Shown here: one piece after another, positions 1 through 12,371 of the stretch
Position numbering within the stretch: position 1 is the stretch's first letter
Layout of the letters: every line of letters starts with the position of its first letter
Assembly: GCA_051747385.1 (NCBI GenBank)
Contig: JBNJGB010000022.1
Span: 1 to 64,000, forward strand
Direction of reading: 5' to 3'
Length of the DNA: 64,000 nucleotides
DNA from: JBNJGB01 sp051747385
GTDB taxonomy: Bacteria > Myxococcota_A > UBA9042 > PHBI01 > JACKFB01
Program-made: the position numbers and the translations under genes
Notes under the pieces: generated by a model
Seen by the model: only the letters and a program-made list of their open reading frames with translations
The model's database searches: none
Told to the model about the DNA's origin: nothing

Positions 1-2961
1 GACGTGGACACGGACGAGGACGACACCCCCGACTGCGACGACCTCTGCCCGGACGACGGGACGAAGGCGGAGCCCGGAGTCTGCGGATGTGGCGTCTCGG
101 ACGTGGACACGGACGAGGACGACACCCCCGACTGCGACGACCTCTGCCCCGAGGACCCCGACAAGACCGACCCCGGACTCTGCGGCTGCGGCGTCTCGGA
201 CGCAGACGCGGACAAGGACGGCACGCCGGACTGCGACGACCTCTGCCCCGGCGATCCGAACAAGGTCGTGGAGGGCTTCTGCGGGTGCGGCGCGCCGGAG
301 ACGGACTCCGACGACGACGGCACGCCCGACTGCGTCGACTCCTGTCCCGAGGATCCCGCCAAGACGGAGCCGGGCGCCTGCGGCTGCGGCGCCTCCGACG
401 CCAGCGACGACGGCGACGCGGTCGCCGACTGCATCGACAACTGCCCCGACGCTGCGAACGACGACCAGGCGGACGTGGACGGCGACGAGGTCGGGGACGC
501 CTGCGATCCCTGCGCGGACGCCGACGGCGACGGCTTCGGCGACCCGTTCGCCGGGGACGTGACCGGCTGCCCCGGACAGCAGCCCGACTGCGACGACGAC
601 AACCCGTGGGTCCACCCGGGCGCCGTGGACTCGATCGCCGACGGCATCGACCAGAACTGCGACGGCGGCGACCTGTGCTTCGCCGACCACGACGAGGACG
701 GCTACTGGAACGAAGCGCTCCTGACTCCGCAGATCCTGCTCTACAATCCGGCAGCGAACGTGCTCCTGGACGTCCTGGACGACCTGCGCCTTCCCTTCAC
801 GGAGGCGACCACGCCCGAGGAGCTGACGTCGCTGTACGGCGACGGCTCCGCGTGGGACCTCCTCGTCGTGGACGCGACCAACCCCCTGGAGACCATGGCG
901 CCCGCGGCGCGGGAGGTGCTGGCGACCCACCTGGACACGCTGGAGCGGCACGCGGTCGTGGTCCACGGCAACCTGTCCGCGGACGACGAGGCCCAGGCCG
1001 TGCTCGGCGTGAACGCCCCGGTCTTCGAGACCGACCAGACCCTCGTCCCGGACGGCGACGCGCCGATCGACCTCTTCCACATGCTGGAGACGACGCCCGC
1101 ACCCACCGGGGGTGACTACCGGGTCGCCGCGATGAGCGAGCCGGTGGACGGGACGGTGCTCGTCCGGTCGTCGTCCGGGGCGGCGGCCGCGGCAGCGCTT
1201 CGGGATCGGCGCCTCATCCTCCACGGCGTCGACCCGACGAGCGTGGACGACGACGACGGCGACGGGCTGCTGCCCCACCGGGAGCTGTACGCGAACAGCA
1301 TCGTCTTCCAGCTGGTCCCGGCCGGCGTGAGTCCGCTCTGGGTGGTGGGCTCGGAGGATCTCGACTGCGACGACGCGGGCGAGGCCCCCATCCGCTCGGT
1401 GGGCGACTGCGACGACGAGGACCCGACCACCTACCCCGGGGCGTACGACGAGCCCGACGGCGTCGACCACGACTGCGACGGGTTCGACGGCGATCCGAGC
1501 GCCGGCGTGTTCGTCTCGCCACTGGGCACGGACGTGGGGATCTGCGGCAACGGGATGTCCAACCCCTGCGCCACGGTGGCGAAGGGGACGCAGGTGGCGG
1601 CGTCGCTCGTGCTGGTCGACTACGTCTACATCGCCGGCTCGACGGACGGGTCGGCCTACGATGAGACGCTGGAGCCGCTCACCGGGCACACGTTCGTCGG
1701 AGGCTACGATCCGGTGACCTGGCAGCGGACGGGGGACGTGCAGACCATCCTGCGCCCCTCGAGCCCCGGCGCCCCCGGCCTGCAGGTGGACGGCTGCGAC
1801 ACCACCTGCGTCGTGCAAGACATCGTGTTCGAGGGGGCCGACGGTGACAGCCCGGGCGAGCAGTCCGCCGCGGGCGTGGTCCGTGACGTAGCCGGCACGC
1901 TGGACCTGCGCGGCAACACCTTCGTCGCGGGCGTTGGCGCGGACGGCTCGACCGGCGCCAACGGCGGGAAGGGCGACGACGGCCTCGAGGGCGAGGCCGG
2001 GCAGGACAGCACGTCGAGCATCGGAGGGACGCGCGGCTCGGGTGCGCCCGGCCACTGCACGGGAACCGGCGACCAGGGCGCGGGCGGCGGCACTGGCGGA
2101 CGAGCGCCGGTCGACAGCTCCGACGATGCCGCCCACGGCAAGGACGGCGTGGGCGACCTCGGAGGCGAGGGCGGTGCCTTCTGCTACAATGGCGGCCTCG
2201 GGGGCTGCGAAGGGAGCGACGGCTCCATGGGCGGCGTGGTCACCTCCTCGCCGCAACCCGGTGCGCACGGATCCGCCATCACCGGCAAGGGCGAGCTGCT
2301 CGGCTGGAGCTGGCAGGGCCCGTCCGGGGCCGACGGGAGCACCGGCGACTTCGGCCAGGGTGGAGCCGGGGGCGGCGGCGGCGGCGGCGCGACCTGGTCG
2401 AAGCTCGCCGGCGACCTGATGGCAGGCGGCGGCGGAGGCGGTGGCGGCGGCTCCGGAGGCTGTGGTGGAGAGGGCGGCGGAGGTGGCGGGGGCGGCGGAG
2501 GCTCCTTCGCGCTCGTCGTCGTGGACTCCACGGGCGACATCATCCTGACCGACAACACGTTCCAGACCAGCCGGGGCGGCGACGGCGGAACCGGCGGCGA
2601 CGGTGGAACCGGAGGAACGGGGGGCCCCGGCGGAGCCGGTGGGTCCGGACACGCGGACGGCCTCAAGACGTTCGGCGGCGGCGGAGGAGCGGGACGGCCC
2701 GGGCAAGACGGCGCCTCCGGCGGCGGAGGAGCGGGCGGCACCGGCGGAATGAGCGCCGGAGTGCTCCTCGACGTCGACGGCATCAGCAGGAGCGGTAGCA
2801 CCTGGAGCCTCGGCCCGGCCGGCCAGGGCGGCCCGGGCGGCCAGACACCCGCCACCGGCAGCCAGGCGAACGAGGGCGCGCCGGGCGTCCGCTGCCAGGT
2901 GTTCTGGTTCCCCAACGGCTGCGGCATCGGCTGCGACGACGCGGCCTGGGAGTGTCCGTAG
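1..2961 (+). CDS. Secreted Cys/Asp-repeat, MopE-motif, Gly-rich protein (5' truncated by window)
   Basis: The reading frame is open from the first base, so the true start lies outside the window. The first ~140 residues are tandem units of about 32 residues with the pattern D-x-D-x-D-x-x-P-D-C ... C-P ... C-G-C-G, typical of calcium-binding thrombospondin-type repeats. Two MopE-like metal-binding motifs follow, of the form DCDDDNP...DGIDQNCDG (near residue 195) and DCDDEDP...DGVDHDCDG (near 475). Between them lies a globular stretch (about 238-440) that may have a glutamine-amidotransferase-like fold. A segment starting FVSPLGTD with NPCATVAKG resembles the opening of a right-handed beta-helix. 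The last ~330 residues are extremely glycine-rich with GGxGG runs, ending in a small Cys-containing tail. It is probably a surface or secreted structural protein. Function is inferred from composition only. Confidence 0.8.
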   Translation, partial: DVDTDEDDTPDCDDLCPDDGTKAEPGVCGCGVSDVDTDEDDTPDCDDLCPEDPDKTDPGLCGCGVSDADADKDGTPDCDDLCPGDPNKVVEGFCGCGAPETDSDDDGTPDCVDSCPEDPAKTEPGACGCGASDASDDGDAVADCIDNCPDAANDDQADVDGDEVGDACDPCADADGDGFGDPFAGDVTGCPGQQPDCDDDNPWVHPGAVDSIADGIDQNCDGGDLCFADHDEDGYWNEALLTPQILLYNPAANVLLDVLDDLRLPFTEATTPEELTSLYGDGSAWDLLVVDATNPLETMAPAAREVLATHLDTLERHAVVVHGNLSADDEAQAVLGVNAPVFETDQTLVPDGDAPIDLFHMLETTPAPTGGDYRVAAMSEPVDGTVLVRSSSGAAAAAALRDRRLILHGVDPTSVDDDDGDGLLPHRELYANSIVFQLVPAGVSPLWVVGSEDLDCDDAGEAPIRSVGDCDDEDPTTYPGAYDEPDGVDHDCDGFDGDPSAGVFVSPLGTDVGICGNGMSNPCATVAKGTQVAASLVLVDYVYIAGSTDGSAYDETLEPLTGHTFVGGYDPVTWQRTGDVQTILRPSSPGAPGLQVDGCDTTCVVQDIVFEGADGDSPGEQSAAGVVRDVAGTLDLRGNTFVAGVGADGSTGANGGKGDDGLEGEAGQDSTSSIGGTRGSGAPGHCTGTGDQGAGGGTGGRAPVDSSDDAAHGKDGVGDLGGEGGAFCYNGGLGGCEGSDGSMGGVVTSSPQPGAHGSAITGKGELLGWSWQGPSGADGSTGDFGQGGAGGGGGGGATWSKLAGDLMAGGGGGGGGGSGGCGGEGGGGGGGGGGSFALVVVDSTGDIILTDNTFQTSRGGDGGTGGDGGTGGTGGPGGAGGSGHADGLKTFGGGGGAGRPGQDGASGGGGAGGTGGMSAGVLLDVDGISRSGSTWSLGPAGQGGPGGQTPATGSQANEGAPGVRCQVFWFPNGCGIGCDDAAWECP

Positions 2962-2995
2962 CGAAGGAGGGAGCCGGCCGTCCGTTCGCTCTCGC

Positions 2996-3051
2996 GCACG
3001 GGTGGCCCGCCCCCACCCACCCTCCGTGACGCGAAAGCGGCCGATCGTTGC
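2996..3051 (+). repeat. Imperfect direct repeat, copy 1
   Basis: This block runs from GCACGGGTGGCCC to GGCCGATCGTTGC. It is repeated at 3167-3231 with a few substitutions and short insertions. Both copies carry CCCCCACCCACCCTCC, GTGACGCGA and GGCCGATCGTTGC in the same order, so they come from a local duplication. Confidence 0.75.
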
Positions 3052-3166
3052 AGAGTCCGGCTCCAACGGCCGGTCGGCCGGACTACGCGCGACCGCGACG
3101 TCACCCGTCCCGGGCCCTGAACCGGACCCGGTCCCGGATCCCGTCCCCGACCCCGCCCCGGACCCG

Positions 3167-3231
3167 CACGGACGCGGGTGGCCCACCCCCACCCACCCTC
3201 CTCCTCGTGACGCGACGGCGGCCGATCGTTG
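3167..3231 (+). repeat. Imperfect direct repeat, copy 2
   Basis: Second copy of the block at 2996-3051, about 9 bp longer because of small insertions after GCACGG and within CCTCCTCCTCG. It lies about 100 bp upstream of the first gene of the MoxR operon. Confidence 0.75.
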
Positions 3232-3333
3232 CGCGGCCCGGTTGCAGCCGCCGCCGCGCCCCTCGGACGGGAATGTCCCGCCCCCCGCCGGGCGTTCGCG
3301 ATCCTACCGGACCGCCGGTAGAGTGGAAGACGG

Positions 3334-5262
3334 ATGGACACCCCTCCCGAGACCATGCCGGGCCTGCGCGGCCTCTGCCGCCGTGTGCGCTGGCGCCTGA
3401 AGCTGCAGCGAGCTGTGAGCCGCGGCATCGCCGTGGGCGCCGTGACCCTGGCCGGCTTCGCCCTGGCCGTGCTGGCGGTCAAGCTGCGCCTCCTCGCGCC
3501 CGACACCCTGCAGCCGGCGGCCTGGGCCGCGGGCGCGCTCGCCGGACTCGCCGTCCTCACGGGCCTCCTGCGCCGCGTGGACGACCTGGAGGCGGCCGCC
3601 CTCATGGACCGCTCCGGCGGGCTCTACGACCGCCTGGGGAGCGCCGTGGCCTTCCTCCGCGAGGACGCCGGAGACGACCCGCTGAAACACGCTGCCATCC
3701 GGGACGCCGAGCGCCACCTCGACCAGGCCAACCCGAAGGCCGCCGCGCCCTGGCCCCTCCCGCCGCACCTCGGCTGGCTGGCGGGCACCGCCGCCGTCGT
3801 CGCCGGGCTGGCCTTCCTCCAACTCCCGGTGGGCTGGACCGAAGGCCGCCCCCTGCACCCGCTCGAGTTCGAGGACCTCCGGGAGCCCACGCGCCCCCCG
3901 CTCACCGACTACGACAAGGAGCGCCTCGAGGAGGAGCGCGAAGAGCTGGAGCAGGCCGCCAACGACACCCAGGACCCCGAGGTGAAGCGCTGGATCGAGG
4001 AGCTGAACGACCTCCTCCGCGCCATCCAGGAGGGCCGCATCTCCCCCGAGGAGGCCCACGCGCGCCTCGCGAAGCTCGACCAGGCCCGCCAATCGTGGGA
4101 GGAGCGCGTCGCTGAGGACCTGGAGCAGATCCTCGAGGAGGCGAAGCAGGCGGCCGAGAACGTGAAATACGCCCACCAGGACGTGGACCCGCTCCTGGAG
4201 GCCATCCGCAAGAAGCAGTGGGACAAGGCCGCCGAGGCGATGGAGAAGCTCGCGGAGAAGACCGAGAAGGGCGAGCTGAAGCGCAAGCGCGACCGCCGCC
4301 GCGTGGCGAAGAACCTGGAGGACCTCGCCGACCGCCTGAAGACCGAGCGCCAGAAGCGGCAGGACCACCTGAAGAAGGAGCGGGACCGCCTGAAGAAGAA
4401 GCAGGACGAGGAGAAGGACCGCCTCTCGAAACGCGACCGAGACCGGCTGAAGGACAAGGAGCGGCAGCTCGAGCGCCTCCGCCGAGAGCAGCAGGAGATG
4501 AGCGAGGCCCGCCGCCAGCTCGAGCGCCTCCAGCGCCAGATGGAGCAGACCGCGGAGGACATGATGCGCCGGGCCGGCGAGCAGCAACAGCCCATGACCG
4601 CCGAGCAGATGCGCCGCGCGAAGGACATGCTCCGCCGGATGCAGGAGGTGGCCCAGGGCAAGCGCCAGATGCGCGTCGCCGAGGGCCGCATCATCGACAC
4701 CAAGGAGATGCTCCGCCGCGGCGGCGAGAAGGACGGCAAGGGGCAGAAGGGCGGCGACGGCAAGGGCGGCGACGGGAAGGAGCGGTTCCTGGTGCGCGCC
4801 GAGGGCGGCCAGGAAGGGCGCGGCGACGACAAGGGTGACAAGCAGGGAGAGCAGGTCACCATGCTGAACAAGGGCGGCGAGGGCTCGGAGGGCGGCCTCG
4901 TCATGCCCGGCGAGGGGCGCGGCGGGCAGCCCATCCCCACGCCGGGTCGCGGCGCCGGCCCCGGGGAGGGGAGCGAGGTCGGCGACGGCGCGGGCGAGGG
5001 CCACGACCCGAACGTCCTGGGAGAGAAAACGCAGAACGAGGTGGAGACCGTCGACTCGCAGGTGCGCGGCCAGGAGGGCGCCGGCCCGACGCAGAGCCGC
5101 GTCATCTTCTCGGCGGCCTCGAAGGGCTTCACGTCCCAGAGCTGGAAGCAGGTCCACCAGGACTACACGGGCGTCGTCGAGGAGCAGCTCGACCGCCAGG
5201 AGGTCCCGGCGGGCGAGCGGCGCTACGTCCGGCGGTACTTCGACCTCATCCGGCCGCGCTGA
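3334..5262 (+). CDS. Coiled-coil membrane protein of the MoxR operon (DUF4175-like)
   Basis: This 642-residue protein has two N-terminal membrane segments (about 31-49 and 62-79) and a third near 143-165. A very long charged coiled coil rich in Lys, Glu, Arg and Gln follows (about 190-450). After a Gly-rich linker comes a C-terminal domain (about 575-642) containing QSWKQVHQDYTGVVEEQLDR. This arrangement matches the large membrane proteins that open bacterial MoxR-DUF58-VWA operons and resemble the DUF4175 family; the name is inferred from architecture and context. A moxR gene follows 54 bp downstream. It may act as a scaffold or membrane anchor for the VWA proteins. An alternative is a generic coiled-coil protein of unknown role. 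Confidence 0.75.
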   Translation: MDTPPETMPGLRGLCRRVRWRLKLQRAVSRGIAVGAVTLAGFALAVLAVKLRLLAPDTLQPAAWAAGALAGLAVLTGLLRRVDDLEAAALMDRSGGLYDRLGSAVAFLREDAGDDPLKHAAIRDAERHLDQANPKAAAPWPLPPHLGWLAGTAAVVAGLAFLQLPVGWTEGRPLHPLEFEDLREPTRPPLTDYDKERLEEEREELEQAANDTQDPEVKRWIEELNDLLRAIQEGRISPEEAHARLAKLDQARQSWEERVAEDLEQILEEAKQAAENVKYAHQDVDPLLEAIRKKQWDKAAEAMEKLAEKTEKGELKRKRDRRRVAKNLEDLADRLKTERQKRQDHLKKERDRLKKKQDEEKDRLSKRDRDRLKDKERQLERLRREQQEMSEARRQLERLQRQMEQTAEDMMRRAGEQQQPMTAEQMRRAKDMLRRMQEVAQGKRQMRVAEGRIIDTKEMLRRGGEKDGKGQKGGDGKGGDGKERFLVRAEGGQEGRGDDKGDKQGEQVTMLNKGGEGSEGGLVMPGEGRGGQPIPTPGRGAGPGEGSEVGDGAGEGHDPNVLGEKTQNEVETVDSQVRGQEGAGPTQSRVIFSAASKGFTSQSWKQVHQDYTGVVEEQLDRQEVPAGERRYVRRYFDLIRPR

Positions 5263-5316
5263 GGTTTCTTTCGCGCCACCCCCGAGGCGGCGAGACGTCG
5301 CGAACACGGAGAGCAC

Positions 5317-6315
5317 ATGGCAGCGACCGCAGAAGTCGAGCGACGCGTCCAGTCGTTCAAGGACGCCACGGACCGCCTCACCGCGGAAGTGGGCAAGGTC
5401 ATCGTCGGCCAGCGCGAGGTCGTCGAGGGGGTCACCACCGCGCTCATCGCCGGCGGCCACGCGCTCCTCGAGGGCGTCCCCGGCCTGGGCAAGACGCGCC
5501 TCGTCCGCACGCTGGCCCAGGCGCTCGACCTGGACTTCTCGCGCATCCAGTTCACGCCGGACCTGATGCCCTCGGACATCACCGGCACGCGCGTGATGAT
5601 GCAGGACGAGCGCGGCCACACGGCCTTCGACTTCCAGAAGGGCCCCATCTTCGCGCACATCGTCCTGGCCGACGAGGTGAACCGCGCCACCCCGCGGACC
5701 CAGTCGGCCATGCTCGAGGCCATGCAGGAGCGCTCGGTCACCATCGGCGGCACCACCTACCCGCTCGAGGAGCCGTTCTTCGTCCTGGCGACCCAGAACC
5801 CCCTGGAGATGGACGGGACCTACCCCCTGCCCGAGGCCCAGCTGGACCGGTTCCTCTTCAAGCTGCACGTGGACTACCCGTCCGCGGACGAGCTCCACAC
5901 CATCCTGGACCGCACCACGACGTGGGAGGAGCCCGGAATCGAGCCCGTCCTGGACCGCGATCAGCTCCTCGAGCTCCGCCACCTGGCCCTGGACGTACCG
6001 GTCGCGCGCCACGTGCAGGACTTCGCCGTCCGGCTGGTCCACGCCACGCACCCCGCCTCCGACGAAGCGCTCGAGGTCACGAAGCGCTACGTCCGGTACG
6101 GCGCCTCCCCGCGCGGAGCCCAGGCCATGATCCGCACCGCCAAGGTCCGCGCGGTCCTGGACGGCCGCTTCGCCGTGGCCACCGACGACATCAGGAAGGT
6201 CGCCAAGCCCGCCCTCCGCCACCGCATCATCCGGAACTTCGAGGGCGAGGCCGAGGGCGTCACCACCGACGCCGTCCTCGACGAGATCCTCCGCCAGGTC
6301 CCGGAGAAGGGCTGA
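5317..6315 (+). CDS. moxR: MoxR-family AAA+ ATPase
   Basis: This 332-residue protein is a standard-length MoxR ATPase (AAA_3), a chaperone-like enzyme thought to help metal or cofactor insertion or folding of partner VWA-domain proteins. Walker A is GVPGLGKT (53-60), Walker B is IVLADEVNRA (115-124), and the sensor 1 region is LATQNPLE (157-164). The C-terminal lid domain is complete. The ATG at 5317 follows a GGAGAG ribosome-binding site. The stop codon overlaps the start of the DUF58 gene as TGATG, implying translational coupling. Its place directly before DUF58 and two VWA genes is the classic aerotolerance-operon order. Confidence 0.95.
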   Translation: MAATAEVERRVQSFKDATDRLTAEVGKVIVGQREVVEGVTTALIAGGHALLEGVPGLGKTRLVRTLAQALDLDFSRIQFTPDLMPSDITGTRVMMQDERGHTAFDFQKGPIFAHIVLADEVNRATPRTQSAMLEAMQERSVTIGGTTYPLEEPFFVLATQNPLEMDGTYPLPEAQLDRFLFKLHVDYPSADELHTILDRTTTWEEPGIEPVLDRDQLLELRHLALDVPVARHVQDFAVRLVHATHPASDEALEVTKRYVRYGASPRGAQAMIRTAKVRAVLDGRFAVATDDIRKVAKPALRHRIIRNFEGEAEGVTTDAVLDEILRQVPEKG

Positions 6316-7229
6316 TGGCGGGCCTCCTCGGACAAGCCAGGCCCCGCAAGCGCGACGATCTCTTCGACGAGTCGTTCATGGCGCGGCTCCAGTACCTCGA
6401 GATCGTGGCGCGCCGGACGTTCCGCGGTCAGTCGCGTGGCGAGCGGCGCTCGAAGCGGCTCGGCGCCGGCCTGGAGTTCGCCGACCACCGCCGCTACTCC
6501 CCCGGCGACGACTTCCGGCACATCGACTGGAACGTCTACAACCGCTTGGGCAAGCTCCTCCTGCGCCTGTACGAGGAGGAGGAGGACCTCACCGTCTACG
6601 TCCTCGTGGACACCTCCGCCTCCATGGCCGTGGGCGACGGCGCCAAGCTCGACCAGGCCCGGCGCCTCGCCGCGGCGCTCGCCTACATCACCCTGGCGAA
6701 CCTGGACCGGGTGAGCATCGTCGCCTTCTCGGAGGCCATGGGCCCGCGCTTCCTCCCCGCCCGCGGCAAGGCGCAGATCTTCCACGCGTTCGACTTCCTG
6801 GCCGGCCTCGAGGCGAGCGGGACCACGAGGATGCAGGACGCCTTCAAGGCCTTCGTGCACCAGGCCCCGCGCCGCGGCGTGGCCGTCGTGCTGAGCGACC
6901 TGTACGCCCAGGACGGCCACGAGGCGGGCATCAACGTGCTCCGCTACCACAAGTTCGAACCCCTGGTGCTCCACCTCGTCGACGAGCGCGAGCTGAACCC
7001 GGACCTCCGCGGCGACCTCCAGCTCGTCGACGCCGAGACCGGCCAGGTGCGCGAGATCACCGTCACCCCCCGCCTGCTCGAGCGCTACCGCAAGGCCCAC
7101 GCGGCCTGGCGCCAGGAGATCGAGGGCTTCTGCAAGGAGCGCCAGGTCGGCTACTTCGCCGCCCCCGTGCAGACGCCCTTCGAGGACCTGATCCTGCGCC
7201 TGATGCGAGCGGGTGGGTTCATCCTCTAG
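6315..7229 (+). CDS. DUF58 domain protein with VWA-like fold
   Basis: This 304-residue protein carries the DUF58 signature YSPGDDFRHIDWN (61-73), followed by a VWA-like domain with a MIDAS-type motif VDTSASM (98-104). The family is the usual partner of MoxR ATPases. The ATG at 6315 is chosen because it overlaps the moxR stop (TGATG) and the protein then begins just before the conserved domain; open frame continues upstream but would run inside moxR. No membrane segment is evident, so it is probably cytoplasmic. The stop lies 16 bp before the next gene, indicating one operon. Confidence 0.93.
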   Translation: MAGLLGQARPRKRDDLFDESFMARLQYLEIVARRTFRGQSRGERRSKRLGAGLEFADHRRYSPGDDFRHIDWNVYNRLGKLLLRLYEEEEDLTVYVLVDTSASMAVGDGAKLDQARRLAAALAYITLANLDRVSIVAFSEAMGPRFLPARGKAQIFHAFDFLAGLEASGTTRMQDAFKAFVHQAPRRGVAVVLSDLYAQDGHEAGINVLRYHKFEPLVLHLVDERELNPDLRGDLQLVDAETGQVREITVTPRLLERYRKAHAAWRQEIEGFCKERQVGYFAAPVQTPFEDLILRLMRAGGFIL

Positions 7230-7245
7230 CCCCCAAGGAGACGCG

Positions 7246-9206
7246 GTGAACTTCACGGGGCTGACAGCCACCGAGATGCTCGGCCTCTTCGGGGCGCTGG
7301 GGGGCGCGATGGTGCTCCTCTACCTCCTGAAGCTGCGCCGGCGCCGGGTGGAGGTGCCGTTCGCGCCGCTCTGGGCGCGGGTGGTCGAGGAGCGCCAGGC
7401 CTCCTCGCTGTTCCGCCGCCTCAAGCGCGTGTTCAGCCTCCTGATCCAGCTGGCCGTCATCGCCCTCATCGTCCTGGCCCTGGGCGACCCGCGGCCGGAG
7501 GGCGGCTCGGGCTGCGGCTTCACCCCGCCGGAGCCCCCGCCCCAGCGGCACACCCTGCTCCTCCTCGACAGCAGCGCCTCCATGGCCGCCCTGGAGCGCG
7601 GGCAGACGCGCATCGAACAGGCCGCCGAGCGCGCCCACCGCATCGTCGACGACCTGGGCGACAACCCGGCCCACAAGGTGATGGTCGTCGCCGCCGACAC
7701 GGGGATCCGCCCCCTCACCCTGTGGACGCCGGACCGGAAGGCCGCCCACGAGGCCATCGACCGCTACGCCGCCGAGGGCGCGCGGGACACCAGCAGCGCC
7801 CCGGAGGAGGCCCTCCGGCTGGCCGAGCAGGCCCTGCGCGACCGGGAGGACGCCGAGGCGATCTTCATCACGGACGCCGCCTTCGACCCCATCCCCGAGC
7901 AGCGCCGCGAAGCCCTGGACCTCGCCGTCGAGACCGTGGGCGAGCCGCGCGTGAACGTCGGCATCGAGGCCTTCAACGTCCGGCCCTACCTGGACGACAG
8001 CCTCACCTACGCCCTGTTCTACGCCGTGCGGAACACCAGCGACCGGCCCCTGAAGGCGACGCTCCTGCTCTACGCCAACCCGGACGGGCTGGCGCCGGAG
8101 GACTTCGTGCGGCCCGAGCGCATCGTCGGCTCCTACGCCCTCGAGCTCCCCGCAGGCGGCGTGGCCCGGGACGTGGTGGGCGACCTGAAGTTCGAGGGCG
8201 ACCGCCTGGCCGCCCGCGTGGTCGTCGACTCGGCCGAGCCGGTCCACGACGTCTTCCCCCGGGACGACCTGGCCTTCGCCCTGGTCCCGGAGCGCAGGAA
8301 GCTGAAGGTCCAGCTGGTCACCGAGGCCAACCTCTTCCTGGAGGCCAGCCTCCTGGTCCGCGAGAACGTGGACCTCGCGACCGTGGCCCCCGCCGACTAC
8401 GCCGGCCCGGGGGGCTTCGACGTCACCATCGTCGACTCCGCGGACGTCGACGTGAGCAAGCCGGGCAGGTACTTCCTCCTCGACCCGCAGCCCGGCGGCC
8501 CCTTCGCCATCCAGGGCACGGTCGAGGAGCCCGCCGCCTGGAAGGTCGACAGGGACCACCCCCTCGCGCGGGGACTCAGCTTCGAGGACCTGGCCATCGA
8601 GGTGGCCTCCAAGGTCGACCGCGAGAAGGGCGACGACGTGGTGGTCTGGGCCGAGGGCTGGGTGCCGCTGCTCCTCACCCGCCACGACGACGACACCGAC
8701 CGCACCTTCGCCGCCCTCACCTTCGACGTGCGGCGGTCCCGGTTCCCGCTGAACTACGCGTTCCCGCTCCTGGTCGTGAACGTCCTCAACTGGTTCCAGC
8801 CCCAGCCCACCGGCCTGGTCCCCACCCGCCGCGCCGGCGTCGACCTCTCGATTCCGCTGAATCGTGAGCTGGCCGCCGTCGACCCCATCGCGATGGGCAT
8901 CCAGGGCCCCGACCCCGACGCCTCCGCCCGCGTCGTCGCCGACCGGGTGCTGCTGAACGCCGACCGCATCGGCCTCTACGAGCTGACCACCCCGGCCACC
9001 GACGCCACCCAGGTCGTCGCCCTCAACCTCATGGACCCGGCCGAGAGCGCCATCGCCCCGCGCGGCGACTACCCGGCCTGGACCGCCCCACCCCCGTACG
9101 ATCCGCCGGAGCCGCCCTTCCCGGGCACCCCGTGGCGCGCGCTGCTCCTGGGCGCGCTGGTCATCGTGGCCCTGGAGTGGCTCACCTGGCACCGGAGACT
9201 GACGGT

Positions 9207-9210
<4 letters not shown>
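7246..9210 (+). CDS. BatA-like VWA-domain membrane protein
   Basis: This 654-residue protein starts at a GTG five bases after a strong AAGGAG site (7235-7240). The N-terminus has the BatA-type arrangement: membrane segment (about 11-30), basic stretch LRRRRVEVPF, then a second membrane segment (about 62-80). A VWA domain follows with MIDAS motif LDSSASM (107-113). A long beta-rich region leads to a C-terminal membrane segment (LLLGALVIVALEWLTW). The topology puts the VWA domain outside the cytoplasm. It is the third member of the MoxR-DUF58 operon and is predicted to work in envelope stress tolerance, by family analogy. Confidence 0.9.
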
Positions 9211-11978
<2,768 letters not shown>

Positions 11979-12366
11979 ATCGTGGGGCGGGCTACTCGCC
12001 TGCCTCTGGAACGACCACCACCGAGTAGAGTTCCCCGAGATTCGTGGCCCCGCCGCCGAGCCGCTTCGCCATCCCCGAGGGGACGATGGCCGGCTGCTCC
12101 GTGTACCGGTCTACGAGGTGCCAGCGCCCCGGTCGTCGCTCCAGGGCCTGCGTGGCGGGCGCCAGGCGGCCGATCAGGTCGGCGATCAGCCGGGCGGCCC
12201 GCGTCGGGTCCGGCAAGTGGACGTAGGGCGCGTCCTGCGGGACCTTCGAGGCCAGGGGAGCCATCACGGGCTCCTGGTCCAGCTCGCCGAGGAGCTTCCC
12301 AGAGGTAGAGTCGCCCGCTTTACCCCCCCGGCACCAGCCGGCTATCCTCTCCGCGGAGGCAGCACG
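11979..12366. other. Remnant-filled gap between the VWA gene and the first TA pair
   Basis: No complete gene is convincing in these 388 bases. On the minus strand a 90-codon frame (11992-12264) ends in ...LYSVVVVPEAGE. LYSVVVVPEA matches the LYSVVLVPEA stretch near the N-terminus of the DUF3368 toxin at 15127-15613, and the final AGE-stop matches that toxin's end. This suggests a DUF3368 gene that lost its middle. The rest of the frame (VHLPDPTRAARLIADL...) is not recognised. The right end carries the leader shared with 30976 (listed separately). Confidence 0.45.
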
Positions 12367-12371
12367 ATGAC
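12332..12371 (+). repeat. Antitoxin leader repeat, copy 1
   Basis: A ~40-bp block containing GCCGGCTA, CCTCT and GGAGGCAGCA ends at the ATG of the DUF433 antitoxin. A near copy lies at 30976-31015 with the same spacing to an ATG but no antitoxin after it. GGAGGC here also serves as the ribosome-binding site. Confidence 0.7.

Larger units (their letters stand above)
2962..3333. other. Intergenic region with low-complexity and repeated DNA
   Basis: These 372 bases separate the Gly-rich protein gene from the MoxR operon. No convincing gene is seen. It holds a duplicated ~55-bp block (listed separately) with a CCC/GGG-rich stretch of repeated proline-like codons between the two copies. The operon promoter should lie near its right end, but no clear -35/-10 pair stands out. 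Confidence 0.5.

Noticed and set aside
2996..3231. Direct repeats considered as a CRISPR fragment
   Set aside because: There are only two imperfect copies with unequal length, no regular spacers and no cas genes.
2184..3605. A proline-rich minus-strand frame at the end of the first gene
   Set aside because: The proline runs are the complement of glycine codons in the Gly-rich protein, and the frame continues through repeated non-coding DNA.
3304..6222. A 972-codon minus-strand frame opposite the coiled-coil and moxR genes
   Set aside because: It is a shadow of the real + strand genes with Leu/Val/Ala-rich composition and no recognisable domain.
11992..12264. A 90-codon minus-strand frame considered as a complete gene
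   Set aside because: Only its last ~14 residues match a known family (DUF3368) and they are out of normal context, so it is treated as a remnant.
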